The translations under genes were made by a program, and so were the position numbers. The notes below the pieces were generated by a model. It saw only the letters and a program-made list of their open reading frames with translations. It searched no databases and was not told the origin of the DNA. 64,000 nucleotides of DNA from the NCBI GenBank assembly GCA_001038565.1, contig LFJO01000003.1:18426-82425 (forward strand), read 5' to 3'. Source of the stretch: Alkalihalobacillus pseudalcaliphilus. GTDB lineage: Bacteria; Bacillota; Bacilli; Bacillales; Bacillaceae_D. Shown in pieces: positions 17,181 to 26,427 of the stretch (positions are counted from its first letter, which is position 1; every line of letters begins with the position of its first letter).

Positions 17181-17417
17181 ATGAGTGAGCAAAAAAACGA
17201 AACAGTCAGTTTTGAGGAAGCGATGGGTGAGTTAGAGCAAATTGTTGAAAAGCTAGAACAAGGAGACGTAGCTTTAGACGATGCCATTGCTATGTTCCAA
17301 CAAGGAATGGAATTATCGAAACAATGTCACGATAAACTAGAAGAAGTTGAAAAGAAAATGGATCGTATTTTGCATCCTGATGGTGAAATTGAAACCGTTC
17401 ATTTAGTGGAGGAATAA
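17181..17417 (+). CDS. xseB: Exodeoxyribonuclease VII small subunit
   Basis: 78-aa helical hairpin protein with the family signature [31 protein letters not shown], split here as residues 10-40. Starts one base after the xseA stop, with GGAGGAGAA at the end of xseA as ribosome site. Binds the XseA coiled coil. Confidence 0.96.
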   Translation: MSEQKNETVSFEEAMGELEQIVEKLEQGDVALDDAIAMFQQGMELSKQCHDKLEEVEKKMDRILHPDGEIETVHLVEE

Positions 17418-17421
17418 GAGA

Positions 17422-18303
17422 ATGAACGAACAGCTTCAGTTGTTTTTAAATGAAACCAAATATTTAGTAGAAGAGCATTTGATAGAATCGATAAAGGCCT
17501 TACAAGCTCCAGCTTCGTTAAAGGATGCGATGATTTATTCACTTAAAGCTGGTGGAAAACGAATTCGTCCACTCTTACTTTTAGCTACTTTACAAGGGTT
17601 CAATCAACCTGTTGAAAAAGGGTTGGATGTAGCCTGTTCAATCGAAATGATCCATACCTATTCACTTATTCATGATGACTTACCGGCGATGGATGATGAT
17701 GACCTTCGTAGAGGTAAACCTACCAACCATAAAGTCTTTGGTGAAGCAACGGCAATTTTAGCTGGAGACGCCTTATTAACCCATAGCTTTGAAAGAATGA
17801 GTATGGTCGATTTACCTCCAGCTCAAGTCATTCGTTTAATTCGTGAATTAAGTATAGCTAGTGGTCCAATTGGAATGATTGGCGGTCAAGTATTAGATAT
17901 GGAAGGTGAAGACCGAGCATTGACTTTAGAAGAACTATCTTCTATTCATGAACATAAAACGGGTGATTTACTCTCTTATTCTATAGTTGCTGGTGCTATC
18001 ATTGCCGGTGCAAAAGAAGTTGATATATTCCACCTCCGACATTTTGCTTATGATTTAGGTCTTTTATTTCAGATTAAAGATGATTTATTAGATATAGAAG
18101 GTGACGAAGCACTAATTGGTAAACCGGTAGGTAGTGATAGTGAGAATAATAAAAGCACATATCCACATCTTTTAGGTGTTGATGGAGCACGCACTAAACT
18201 GGATGAACATTATCGTTTTGCACTCTCATCGCTTGAAAAGGTCAAGATGGATACTGAATACCTTGAATTACTGACCACGTATATTATGGAACGTAACCAC
18301 TAA
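17422..18303 (+). CDS. ispA: (2E,6E)-farnesyl diphosphate synthase
   Basis: 293-aa trans-prenyltransferase. First Asp-rich motif DDLPAMDD (near residue 85), second motif DDLLDIEGD (near 221), and GGKRIRP substrate loop. Two residues before the first DDxxD are Ser-Leu/Ile-His as expected for a C15 product. It condenses IPP with DMAPP/GPP; dxs, the first enzyme of the MEP route that supplies IPP, lies next. Ends in a terminator, so dxs has its own promoter. Confidence 0.95.
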   Translation: MNEQLQLFLNETKYLVEEHLIESIKALQAPASLKDAMIYSLKAGGKRIRPLLLLATLQGFNQPVEKGLDVACSIEMIHTYSLIHDDLPAMDDDDLRRGKPTNHKVFGEATAILAGDALLTHSFERMSMVDLPPAQVIRLIRELSIASGPIGMIGGQVLDMEGEDRALTLEELSSIHEHKTGDLLSYSIVAGAIIAGAKEVDIFHLRHFAYDLGLLFQIKDDLLDIEGDEALIGKPVGSDSENNKSTYPHLLGVDGARTKLDEHYRFALSSLEKVKMDTEYLELLTTYIMERNH

Positions 18304-18321
18304 TAGCATAAGGCAGATGTG

Positions 18322-18369
18322 TAAAGCTTCTCGATTGAACGTTGATAACGCAGTCGAAAAGCTTTTTTT
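18322..18369 (+). terminator. Terminator after ispA
   Basis: AAAGCTT-CTCGA pairs with TCGA-AAAGCTTT around an approximately 20-base loop, followed by T7. Confidence 0.7.
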
Positions 18370-18407
18370 ATCATTTCTGGAAGCGTTTACTTCGTCTTGG
18401 CAATTAA

Positions 18408-18436
18408 TTGAGCAAAGGGTTTGCCCGTGTTATAAT
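18408..18436 (+). promoter_or_regulatory. Sigma-A promoter upstream of dxs
   Basis: TTGAGC, 17-bp spacer, TATAAT: near-consensus. It would give a leader of about 200 bases before dxs. Confidence 0.6.
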
Positions 18437-18545
18437 GAAATTTAAGTTTTATTCATAAAAAGAGTTAGTTGAATTTAGAGTATGGGTATAGTAAATGATT
18501 AGATAGCAGAAGCTAAAGGGTTTTACTTTTCATCTGGACAATTTC

Positions 18546-18554
18546 TGATACAAT
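18546..18554 (+). promoter_or_regulatory. Second, extended -10 promoter upstream of dxs
   Basis: TGATACAAT (TGnTACAAT) with no clear -35; about 92 bases before the dxs start. The rest of the 342-base gap 18304-18645 shows no further gene or structured RNA that I can identify. Confidence 0.4.
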
Positions 18555-18645
18555 AATGGGAAGACTACATGATGATACGAACGTAAATGGTAAATGGAAT
18601 CAATAGAATATAAAGACAAACTGACTCGAAAGTGAGTGTTTTAAC

Positions 18646-20535
18646 ATGAGGTTAGAAGATATCAAGGATCCGCGATTAATTAAGGGATACAGTAAAAAGG
18701 AATTAGAAGAGTTAGGACAGGACATTCGCCGCTTCTTAATTGAAAAGTTATCAGTTACAGGAGGGCATTTAGGTCCTAATTTAGGTGTTGTAGAATTGAC
18801 GCTTGTGTTACATCAATTATTTGATAGTCCTAAAGATAAGTTTATCTGGGACGTGGGCCACCAAGCCTATGTTCACAAAATTCTAACCGGACGAGCTGAT
18901 CAGTTTGATAAGTTAAGACAGTATCAGGGTCTTTGTGGTTTTCCAAAAAGAAGTGAGAGTGAACATGATGTATGGGAAACTGGCCATAGTTCTACTTCAT
19001 TATCAGCTGCGATGGGAATGGCAACGGCAAGAGATATTAAAGGTGAGGATAATAGCGTTGTTGCTATTATTGGCGATGGAGCATTAACAGGTGGAATGGC
19101 TTTAGAAGCTCTTAATCATATCGGTCATGAGCAAAAAGATCTCATTGTCGTTTTAAATGATAATGAAATGTCGATTGCTCCTAACGTTGGTGCCTTGCAT
19201 AATGTTTTAGGGAAACTACGTACGGCAGGTAAATATCATAAGGCAAAAGAAGAGTTGGAAATGTTAATTAAGAAAATTCCAGCTTTTGGTGGGAAATTAG
19301 CAGCTACAGCAGAACGTGTCAAGGATAGTCTGAAGTATCTATTAGTTTCAGGAATTTTCTTTGAAGAAATGGGTTTCACATACTTAGGACCGGTTGATGG
19401 ACATGACTTAGATGATTTAACCGAGAATATGAAATATGCAAAGAAAACAAAAGGACCTGTATTAATTCACGTTATAACTAAAAAAGGAAAAGGTTATGAG
19501 CCAGCCGAAAATGATGCATTAGGAACTTGGCATGGACTCGGACCATATAAAATGGAGTCTGGAGAAGTGGTGAAAAAACCTGGACCCCCTAGTTATAGTG
19601 GAGTTTTTGCCGAAACATTAAAAAAGATCGCTCAAGAAGATGAGCGTGTCGTAGCTATTACTGCAGCTATGCCAGGTGGAACAAAGCTAGACTTATTTGC
19701 AAAGGAATTCCCTGATCGAATGTTTGATGTTGGAATTGCTGAGCAGCATGCAACGACAATGGCTGGAGGTTTGGCCACACAAGGGTTAAAGCCTGTATTT
19801 GCTGTTTACTCGACGTTTTTACAAAGAGGTTATGATCAAATAGTCCATGATATTTGTCGACAAAATTTAAACGTACTATTTGCTATTGACCGAGCTGGCT
19901 TAGTTGGAGCAGATGGTGAAACACATCAAGGTGTATTTGATATTGCTTATTTACGTCACTTGCCAAATATGACGATATTAATGCCTAAGGATGAAAATGA
20001 ATTACAACATATGATTTATACGGCGATTCAATACGATGATGGCCCTATTGCTGTACGTTATCCGCGTGGTAATGGTTATGGTATTAAAATGGATTCACAA
20101 TTGAAGCAGGTAGAGATTGGAAAGTGGGAAGTGTTGCAAGAAGGTAAGGATGCCTGTATTTTATCTTTTGGTACGATGCTTCCTGTTGCAGAAGAAGCGA
20201 TTAAATATTTAGAGAAACAAGGCGTTCAAGTAACGTTAATTAATGCGAATTCAGCTAAACCATTAGATGAAAAGTTACTTGAGCAATTAGCTGAAAGAAA
20301 TATTCCTATGTTAACTTTAGAAGAAGCAGCATTGCAAGGTGGTTTTGGAAGTGCGGTGCTTGAATTTTTTAATGGGTCAGGTTATCAAGACCTGACGATT
20401 AAACGTATGGGAATTCCAGATTACTTTATTGAGCATGGAAGTGTTTCTCAACTTTTAGAAGAGATTGGATTAACCTCCAATCAAGTTGCTGAGAATATTT
20501 TAACAATGGTACCTAGACAGAGGCAAAGGGCGTAG
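18646..20535 (+). CDS. dxs: 1-deoxy-D-xylulose-5-phosphate synthase
   Basis: 629-aa thiamine-diphosphate enzyme joining pyruvate and glyceraldehyde-3-phosphate, the first step of the MEP isoprenoid pathway. Landmarks: [28 protein letters not shown], the ThDP motif [18 protein letters not shown]...[27 protein letters not shown], and AIRYPRGNG-type C terminus. ATG 18646 aligns with family N termini, but the ribosome site (GAAAGTGAG) is weak. Four bases separate it from tlyA. Confidence 0.97.
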   Translation: MRLEDIKDPRLIKGYSKKELEELGQDIRRFLIEKLSVTGGHLGPNLGVVELTLVLHQLFDSPKDKFIWDVGHQAYVHKILTGRADQFDKLRQYQGLCGFPKRSESEHDVWETGHSSTSLSAAMGMATARDIKGEDNSVVAIIGDGALTGGMALEALNHIGHEQKDLIVVLNDNEMSIAPNVGALHNVLGKLRTAGKYHKAKEELEMLIKKIPAFGGKLAATAERVKDSLKYLLVSGIFFEEMGFTYLGPVDGHDLDDLTENMKYAKKTKGPVLIHVITKKGKGYEPAENDALGTWHGLGPYKMESGEVVKKPGPPSYSGVFAETLKKIAQEDERVVAITAAMPGGTKLDLFAKEFPDRMFDVGIAEQHATTMAGGLATQGLKPVFAVYSTFLQRGYDQIVHDICRQNLNVLFAIDRAGLVGADGETHQGVFDIAYLRHLPNMTILMPKDENELQHMIYTAIQYDDGPIAVRYPRGNGYGIKMDSQLKQVEIGKWEVLQEGKDACILSFGTMLPVAEEAIKYLEKQGVQVTLINANSAKPLDEKLLEQLAERNIPMLTLEEAALQGGFGSAVLEFFNGSGYQDLTIKRMGIPDYFIEHGSVSQLLEEIGLTSNQVAENILTMVPRQRQRA

Positions 20536-20539
20536 TTTA

Positions 20540-21355
20540 ATGGCAAAGAAAGAACGAGTGGATGTATTGCTTGTTGAACAAGGATTGTTTGAAACAAGAG
20601 AAAAGGCGAAACGAGCAATTATGGCAGGCTTAGTCTATGTAGATACGGAAAGAATAGATAAGCCGGGCATGAAAATAGAGGCTGCACTAGAGTTACAGGT
20701 TAAAGGTAAGGTATTACCTTATGTGAGCCGTGGTGGATTAAAGTTAGAAAAGGCCATTCAGTTATACGATCTTGACCTTACCAATAAAACGGTTCTTGAT
20801 ATTGGTGCTTCTACAGGAGGTTTTACGGATTGTTCGCTACAAAATGGAGCTCAAACGGTGTATGCTTTGGATGTTGGTTATAACCAATTAGCATGGAAGC
20901 TAAGACAGGATGAGCGTGTGGTTGTCATGGAAAGAACCAACTTCCGATATGTAACACCAACTGACTTACAAAAAGGGCTACCGGATTTTGCGACGATTGA
21001 CGTCTCGTTTATCTCTTTAAAACTTATCTTTCCTGTATTAAAGGTACTTCTGCAACAAGATGGTGAAGTTATCGCTTTGGTTAAGCCACAATTTGAGGCG
21101 GGTAAAGAACAAGTTGGTAAAAAAGGAATTGTCAGAGATCCTAAAGTTCATGAGCACGTACTTAATAAAATGTGCGAATTTGTACAGTCGGAAGGCTTTG
21201 AGATAAAAGGAATTAGCTTTTCACCAATAACAGGCGGGGAAGGTAATATTGAATTTTTACTTTACCTTTGTTCCCGTGATGATATAGAAAAACAACCTAT
21301 GACTGAACAAATTGGTCAAATTGTCCAAGATGCTCACGAAACATTTAAAAAATAA
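20540..21355 (+). CDS. yqxC: TlyA-family rRNA 2'-O-methyltransferase (YqxC)
   Basis: 271 aa: an S4 RNA-binding domain (about 4-65, RVDVLLVEQGLFETREKAKRA) and an FtsJ-like Rossmann methyltransferase domain with SAM motif LDIGASTGGFTDCSLQNGA and catalytic-tetrad region around ATIDVSFISL and LVKPQFE. TlyA enzymes methylate ribose in 16S/23S rRNA; some members act as haemolysins. Linked with dxs and argR-recN as in other Bacilli. Ends in a terminator. Confidence 0.93.
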   Translation: MAKKERVDVLLVEQGLFETREKAKRAIMAGLVYVDTERIDKPGMKIEAALELQVKGKVLPYVSRGGLKLEKAIQLYDLDLTNKTVLDIGASTGGFTDCSLQNGAQTVYALDVGYNQLAWKLRQDERVVVMERTNFRYVTPTDLQKGLPDFATIDVSFISLKLIFPVLKVLLQQDGEVIALVKPQFEAGKEQVGKKGIVRDPKVHEHVLNKMCEFVQSEGFEIKGISFSPITGGEGNIEFLLYLCSRDDIEKQPMTEQIGQIVQDAHETFKK

Positions 21356-21382
21356 CTACTTCAACCTATTCAATTTAATACT

Positions 21383-21435
21383 TAAACAGCCACCAACAAC
21401 GATGAAAGTTATACATTGCTGGTGGCTGTTTATTT
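21383..21435 (+). terminator. Terminator of dxs-yqxC
   Basis: 12-bp stem AAACAGCCACCA/TGGTGGCTGTTT with a long loop that contains AACGATGAAAGT, the end motif of the local dispersed repeats, so a repeat module seems to have been recruited as the hairpin loop. Confidence 0.7.
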
Positions 21436-21445
21436 AACTATTGAG

Positions 21446-21613
21446 TTTGTATGAAAGTGTACTCAGGGGTGATAGTCCGTGCCTTGAAGTTAGCTGGTCA
21501 TCTATCTGGCGATTATGACCTTAACAGGGTACTGCTCCCTTTTTGTGCGTGTGGATTCCTAGAGGTGATGGAGTTGTAAACGGGCCAATTGTTTAAATAG
21601 TCGCCACTACTTT
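21446..21613 (-). repeat. Dispersed repeat family B, minus-oriented copy
   Basis: On the minus strand it reads AGTGGCGACTATTTAAAC..., CCGTTTACAACTC, ...AGCTAACTTCAAGGCAC and ends ACTTTCATACAAA. It aligns along its whole length with plus-strand copies at 44547-44717 and 54456-54620, which share CGTTTACAACTCGATCAC, CACTGTCCT.CTAAGGTCAT and GAGCTAACTTCACGGCAC. Confidence 0.75.
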
Positions 21614-21794
21614 GATTTTTGTTGGTTGCGAAGTGAATGGAGTATTGTTACTTTTACAATTTTCAAAAAATAAAAATGAAAAAATGAATATTAAGTTAAC
21701 GAAAAGCCGAAACGACTCTTTAACTGCTGGCTTTTTATTCAATAATGGTTTTGAATATGCTCACATTTAGCCGTAACGCCGCAATTCAGTAAAC

Positions 21795-22049
21795 GCTGAA
21801 TCACGGGGTTGCAAGCTGAAAAAGGTGTAGGAAGCCCGAGCAAAAGCTGAATCACGGGGTTGCGAGCTGAAAAAGGTGTAGGAAGCCCGAGCAAAAGCTG
21901 AATCACGGGGTTGCGAGCTGAAAAAGGTGTAGGAAGCCCGAGCAAAAGCTGAATCGCGGGGTTGCGAGTTGAAAAAGGTGTAGGAAGCCCGAGCAAAAGC
22001 TGAATCACGGGGATGCGAGTTGAAAAAGATGCGGAGCAAATCAAAATAC
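21795..22049. repeat. 51-bp tandem repeat, about five units
   Basis: Units begin with GCTGAATCACGGGGTTGC at 21795, 21846, 21897, 21948 and 21999, an exact 51-base period, with only scattered substitutions. Each holds GAGCTGAAAAAGGTGTAGG and AAGCCCGAGCAAAA. A single diverged unit lies at 54104-54148. Because 51 is divisible by three, the minus strand is open in two frames (113 codons); these reading frames lack ribosome sites and coding character. Confidence 0.9.
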
Positions 22050-22234
22050 GCCGCAATGAAGCCGAAAAAAGAACCTTCAATTCGGCGTAAATGAAAAAGA
22101 GTGCTCATTTGACATCGAAAAACAGCCTGTATTTACCGCCATTATACAACTGGTAATTAATCCAAGACGATCTAGATTTTGAATTCAAAAATATTTATTT
22201 AATTTCCTTTTTAACTGGTGGCTTTTCATTCATA

Positions 22235-22461
22235 AACGGTTTTGAGGATGCTCATATTATGCCGTAACCCCGCCATTTTTTGAAGTTGCCCGAAAGGGCT
22301 TGCCCAAAAAGATTCAGTGCACCGCACAAACAACCACCACCAACAAAAAGAGAGAGTAGTAATTCATCAGGATTAGTATCTAAAATCCAAGTGTTTTTGG
22401 ACAAGTAGCCAAGCTCGCTTGGCTACTTCACACCACCCATTCATTAAACTTTCATATAAAA
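22235..22461. repeat. Dispersed repeat family E (about 225 bp), copy 1
   Basis: Shares ACGGTTTTGAGGATGCTC, TGCCGTAACCCCGCCA, GCCCAAAAAGATTCAG, CACCGCACAAACA, ATCCAAGTGTTTTTGG and the end ACTTTCATATAAAA with 54149-54410. It contains a perfect hairpin GTAGCCAAG-CTCG-CTTGGCTAC at 22405-22426. A shorter relic of the same start lies at 21740-21790. Confidence 0.75.
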
Positions 22462-22594
22462 TACTCTTGAAAACCAGTGGTCATCTTTTTTTCATTTTGA
22501 TCGTTTTATACATAAATATACATAAAAGGTTGTCAATTGATCGGGAATTGTGGATAATGAAAACAACAATAAAACCCAGAATAGGTGATTCATT

Positions 22595-23044
22595 TTGAAT
22601 AAAGGACAACGCCATATCAAAATTAGAGATCTCATTACCAATAATGAAATCGAAACACAGGATGAACTAGTTGAACGACTCAAATCAGAAGGCTACAACG
22701 TTACACAAGCAACCGTTTCAAGAGATATCAAGGAATTACATTTAGTAAAAGTACCAATGATCGACGGAAGGTATAAATATAGCTTACCTGCAGACCAACG
22801 CTTTAATCCACTGCAAAAATTAAAAAGAGCCTTAATGGATAGTTTCGTAAATGTCGATCTCACAGAAAATCTGATCGTCATGAAAACTCTGCCAGGTAAC
22901 GCCAACTCAATTGCCATTTTAATTGACAACCTTGATTGGCCAGAGGTTATGGGAACGATATGTGGAGACGATACGATTTTAATTATTTGTAAAGATAAAC
23001 AAGAAACGCCAACGATCACACAAAAATTCTTGGACATGCTTTAA
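22595..23044 (+). CDS. argR: Arginine repressor ArgR/AhrC
   Basis: 149 aa, the same length as B. subtilis AhrC. N-terminal winged helix ([38 protein letters not shown]) and C-terminal arginine-binding hexamerisation domain with [13 protein letters not shown]. With arginine it represses biosynthesis and activates catabolism genes. TTG start after TAGGTGAT. Eleven bases before recN, as in most Bacilli. Confidence 0.97.
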   Translation: MNKGQRHIKIRDLITNNEIETQDELVERLKSEGYNVTQATVSRDIKELHLVKVPMIDGRYKYSLPADQRFNPLQKLKRALMDSFVNVDLTENLIVMKTLPGNANSIAILIDNLDWPEVMGTICGDDTILIICKDKQETPTITQKFLDML

Positions 23045-23055
23045 GGTGGGATTAG

Positions 23056-24756
23056 ATGCTTGAAGAATTGACGATCAAAAATTTTGCTATTATTGATCAA
23101 ATATCGATTTCATTTGAGAAAGGTTTAACAGTACTTACTGGTGAAACTGGTGCAGGGAAATCGATCATTATTGATGCCATTGGTCTCTTATTAGGTGGTA
23201 GAGGATCCGTTGAATATGTTCGTTACGGGGAATCTAGGGCTGAAATTGAAGGTCTATTTATTGTTACTAAAAATCATCCAGTGATTGCAAAAGCTCAGGA
23301 ACTAGGGATCGAAGTAGAAGAAGAAATGATGATTCTTAGACGTGATCTCACCAATCAAGGGAAAAGTATTTGTCGGGTTAACGGGAAATTAGTTACATTA
23401 GGAATATTACGTGAAATTGGGCAGACTCTTGTTGATATTTACGGTCAACATGAGCATCAAACATTAATGCAGCCTGAATTTCATCTTCATATGGTTGATA
23501 GTTATGCTAAAACGGATAAAGAGGAATATCAGAGAATTTTCCGAGAAGCAAAAGGCCTACAAAAGCGACTGCAGCAATTTACACAAAATGAGCAAGAAAT
23601 CGCACAAAAAATTGATTTATATCAGTATCAATTAAATGAAATTGAAGGGGCTCAACTCCAACCAAATGAAGATGTTACACTTTCAGAAGAACGTTATAAA
23701 TTAGCTAACAGTGAGAAACTATATAGTCATTTGCAGGATGGTTACCAAAACTTATATGGGGAAGGAAAAGGTTTAGATTTTATTTCTAATGCCCTCTCAA
23801 ATTTAGAAACCGCGGCTACCATAGATAAAGATTTAGGGTCCTTGTTGGAACAAATGTCGAGTAGTTTCTACTTGTTAGAAGAAGCAACTTTTCACTTCCG
23901 CGATCAATTAGAGGCGATTGATTTCGATCCGGAACGTTTAACGATGATTGAATCACGCTTAAATGAACTTCAGCAGCTAAAAAGAAAATATGGCCAATCC
24001 GTTGAAGAGATTTTAGAATACGCAGCAAAAATTGAAGAAGAACTTCATTCTATGGTTCATAAAGATGAGCAAATTGATAAGTTGCAAAATAAATTAGAGA
24101 GCTTGTGGCTTGATGTAAAGGTGGAAGCACACGCCATTACAGAGCAAAGAGAGAGAGCAGCAAAAGAACTCATTGATGCCATACATCAGCAGTTAAAAGA
24201 ACTTTATATGGAAAAAACGAAATTTGAAATCAGAATTTCTGAAAAACAAGGTCAGGTTGAACATGAACGTTTTAACTTGGAAGGCAAAGATGATGTAGAA
24301 TTTTTTATTTCAACCAATCAAGGTGAACCATTAAAACCATTAACAAAAGTTGCCTCGGGTGGAGAAATTTCAAGAATTATGCTTGCCATCAAAACCATTT
24401 TTTCTTCAAATCAAGGATTAACGTCCGTAATATTTGATGAGGTGGATACCGGTGTTAGTGGCCGAGTTGCCCAAGCGATCGCTGAGAAGATTCATACTGT
24501 CTCGGTTGGATCGCAAGTATTATGTATTACACATTTACCTCAAGTGGCAGCGATGGCAGATACACATTTATATATATCCAAGCATGAATGGAATGAGCGC
24601 GTCCATACAAAAGTCAAAGCACTGAATAAAAATGAAAAAACGAATGAAATTGCCAGAATGATTTCGGGCGTTGAAGTGACCGATTTAACAAGAAAACACG
24701 CGGAAGAATTACTTGAACTTGCTAATAAACATAAATGGGTTGATATGAAAAGCTAA
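23056..24756 (+). CDS. recN: DNA repair protein RecN
   Basis: 566-aa SMC-like ATPase acting early in double-strand break repair. Walker A GETGAGKS at 29-36, long central coiled coil (about 150-370), ABC signature VASGGEISRIMLAIK, Walker B SVIFDEVDTGVSG and the H-loop CITHLPQVAAM. Its stop codon lies inside the stem of its own terminator. Confidence 0.97.
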   Translation: MLEELTIKNFAIIDQISISFEKGLTVLTGETGAGKSIIIDAIGLLLGGRGSVEYVRYGESRAEIEGLFIVTKNHPVIAKAQELGIEVEEEMMILRRDLTNQGKSICRVNGKLVTLGILREIGQTLVDIYGQHEHQTLMQPEFHLHMVDSYAKTDKEEYQRIFREAKGLQKRLQQFTQNEQEIAQKIDLYQYQLNEIEGAQLQPNEDVTLSEERYKLANSEKLYSHLQDGYQNLYGEGKGLDFISNALSNLETAATIDKDLGSLLEQMSSSFYLLEEATFHFRDQLEAIDFDPERLTMIESRLNELQQLKRKYGQSVEEILEYAAKIEEELHSMVHKDEQIDKLQNKLESLWLDVKVEAHAITEQRERAAKELIDAIHQQLKELYMEKTKFEIRISEKQGQVEHERFNLEGKDDVEFFISTNQGEPLKPLTKVASGGEISRIMLAIKTIFSSNQGLTSVIFDEVDTGVSGRVAQAIAEKIHTVSVGSQVLCITHLPQVAAMADTHLYISKHEWNERVHTKVKALNKNEKTNEIARMISGVEVTDLTRKHAEELLELANKHKWVDMKS

Positions 24757-24778
24757 CCAAATTAGGTTAGCTTTTTTC
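24747..24778 (+). terminator. Terminator of argR-recN
   Basis: Perfect stem AAAAGCTAACC/GGTTAGCTTTT, six-base loop, T6; overlaps the recN stop codon. Confidence 0.92.
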
Positions 24779-24870
24779 TCATGTTCCAGTTATAAATGTT
24801 CTCTCAGAAGGCAACATTAGTAATACAGCCATCATGGAGGTGTGGGCTAGGAGCTAGGAGAGTGAAGTGT

Positions 24871-26175
24871 GTGAGAGGCGAATTTTTTAGAAAAGCAATA
24901 GGGGTTTTAGTAATAATCGGCCTTCTTAGCTTAGGAACATCAACTTATTTTAAAGATTGGCTTGCCATTCCGCTAGGTGTGACGGTATTTGAAGGCATCG
25001 AGACGAATGTAAGCGAAACAACAAAATTAAACATGGAACGTTTTTTAGAAAAAAGTAATGAACTAACCTACAAAAGTACGTCTGAGCAAGACCACGAAAG
25101 TTTGGCAATAACCGCTCAGGAGGTTGGTGAACAGGCAATGACAATGGTCGTAGGTGGAGTTCCTATAAAAGAAGTTAAGGTTAATGTGCTTCCTAAAGTA
25201 GAAGTTATTCCTGGCGGGCAATCAATAGGGGTGAAGCTTAATACGGAAGGTGTGCTTGTCGTTGGTCACCATCTTATCTCCACATCAATTGGAGAGGAAT
25301 CTCCAGGGGAAGACGCAGGAATCAAAGTTGGCGATATGATTGTTAAAATTAACGATGAGCCTATCCAACACATTACGGAAGTAGCTAATATTGTCCAAAA
25401 AGCAGGAGAAGGCAATAAGCCTTTGGAAATCAAAATTAAAAGAAATAATCAACTATATGATAAAACATTAACGCCAATTAAAGCCCAAAATGAACATTCC
25501 TATCGATTAGGGTTATATATAAGGGATTCAGCGGCAGGCATTGGCACTCTCACTTTCCACGACCCTGTTACTAAAAAGTATGGGGCATTAGGACATGTTA
25601 TTTCAGATGTCGATACAAAGAAACCAATTATTGTTCACGATGGTCAAATTATTCGCTCTTCAGTTAATTCCATTGAAAAGGGTAGTAACGGTGACCCTGG
25701 CGAAAAGTTAGCAAGCTTTAAGAATGTACGTGACATTTTAGGTTCGATTGAAAAGAATAGTCCTTATGGCATTTTTGGGACATTAAAAAACAGTGATTTA
25801 AGAAATAACCATTATGACGAGGCTATGCCAATTGCTATGCCTTTTGAAGTCAAAGATGGTCCAGCAAAGATATTAACAGTTGTTAATGGGGAAGAGATTG
25901 AGGAATTTGATATTGAAGTTGTAAGTTCTATCCCACAAAAAGAAGCAGCGACCAAAGGAATGGTCATTCGAGTTACTGATCCTAAGCTCTTAAATGCGAC
26001 TGGAGGCATTGTACAGGGTATGAGTGGTAGTCCGATCATTCAAAATGGAAAAATTATTGGGGCGGTAACTCACGTATTTGTCAATGATCCAAAAAGCGGT
26101 TACGGCTGTCATATAAGCTGGATGTTAGAAGAAGCGGGTGTCATGGAAAAACTAACTGGAGCCAAAGCGAGTTAA
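24871..26175 (+). CDS. spoIVB: SpoIVB serine peptidase (S55 family)
   Basis: 434-aa forespore-secreted signalling protease that triggers sigma-K activation by cleaving SpoIVFA. N-terminal membrane anchor ([17 protein letters not shown]), PDZ domain (about 125-205, [17 protein letters not shown]) and S55 peptidase domain with His242 in GHVISD and Ser385 in GMSGSP; both match B. subtilis His236 and Ser378 after a small length offset. GTG 24871 is chosen: AGGAG ends ten bases upstream and the protein start fits the family. Sits before spo0A as usual. Confidence 0.95.
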   Translation: MRGEFFRKAIGVLVIIGLLSLGTSTYFKDWLAIPLGVTVFEGIETNVSETTKLNMERFLEKSNELTYKSTSEQDHESLAITAQEVGEQAMTMVVGGVPIKEVKVNVLPKVEVIPGGQSIGVKLNTEGVLVVGHHLISTSIGEESPGEDAGIKVGDMIVKINDEPIQHITEVANIVQKAGEGNKPLEIKIKRNNQLYDKTLTPIKAQNEHSYRLGLYIRDSAAGIGTLTFHDPVTKKYGALGHVISDVDTKKPIIVHDGQIIRSSVNSIEKGSNGDPGEKLASFKNVRDILGSIEKNSPYGIFGTLKNSDLRNNHYDEAMPIAMPFEVKDGPAKILTVVNGEEIEEFDIEVVSSIPQKEAATKGMVIRVTDPKLLNATGGIVQGMSGSPIIQNGKIIGAVTHVFVNDPKSGYGCHISWMLEEAGVMEKLTGAKAS

Positions 26176-26193
26176 TTCGCTTGGCTTTTTTTC
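26160..26193 (+). terminator. Terminator of spoIVB
   Basis: AGCCAAAGCGA pairs with TCGCTTGGCT with one bulged A, then T7; overlaps the end of the gene. Confidence 0.85.
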
Positions 26194-26241
26194 TATCCCA
26201 CTATAAAGTAATCTATGTTAAAGTTAAGTTAATAAAGATAA

Positions 26242-26248
26242 TTCGACA
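26242..26248 (-). promoter_or_regulatory. 0A box (Spo0A-binding site), distal
   Basis: TTCGACA, the exact reverse complement of the consensus TGTCGAA, 186 bases before the spo0A start. Confidence 0.6.
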
Positions 26249-26293
26249 AAAATGAATGCTGTAATAAAAAAGTTATCGAATAGTATCGAAAAC

Positions 26294-26321
26294 AGGAGAA
26301 AATAAGAGTAAATCAAAGAAT
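26294..26321 (+). promoter_or_regulatory. Possible sigma-H promoter of spo0A
   Basis: AGGAGAAAA followed by AAAGAAT resembles the sigma-H elements (AGGAWWW / RnnGAAT) of the sporulation promoter Ps, but the spacing is about two bases longer than usual. Confidence 0.3.
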
Positions 26322-26372
26322 TCATATAAAAATTGATAAATTTTAAATAATTTAAAGGAAATGAAGCGAGCT

Positions 26373-26379
26373 TGTCGAA
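26373..26379 (+). promoter_or_regulatory. 0A box (Spo0A-binding site), proximal
   Basis: Exact TGTCGAA, 48 bases before the spo0A start. With the opposite-facing box at 26242 it flanks the putative promoter, as expected for Spo0A autoregulation. Confidence 0.65.
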
Positions 26380-26427
26380 AACGTTAAAGACAAAATTAAC
26401 ATGGATAAAACGAGGAGGAAATATTTC

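Noticed and set aside
18304..18645. OLE RNA or another large structured RNA
   Set aside because: The gap is too short and has a clear terminator and promoters; no long-range helices typical of OLE were seen.
21739..22108. Two overlapping 113-codon minus-strand open frames with repeated RNPVIQLLLGLPTPFSA-type and RDSAFARASYTFF-type peptides
   Set aside because: They arise because the 51-bp tandem unit is divisible by three; no ribosome site, no coding bias, and two frames are open at once.
22497..22540. ArgR operator before argR (ATACATAAATATACATAAAA)
   Set aside because: It lacks the ATTCA/TGAAT arms of an ARG box; similarity is only AT-richness.
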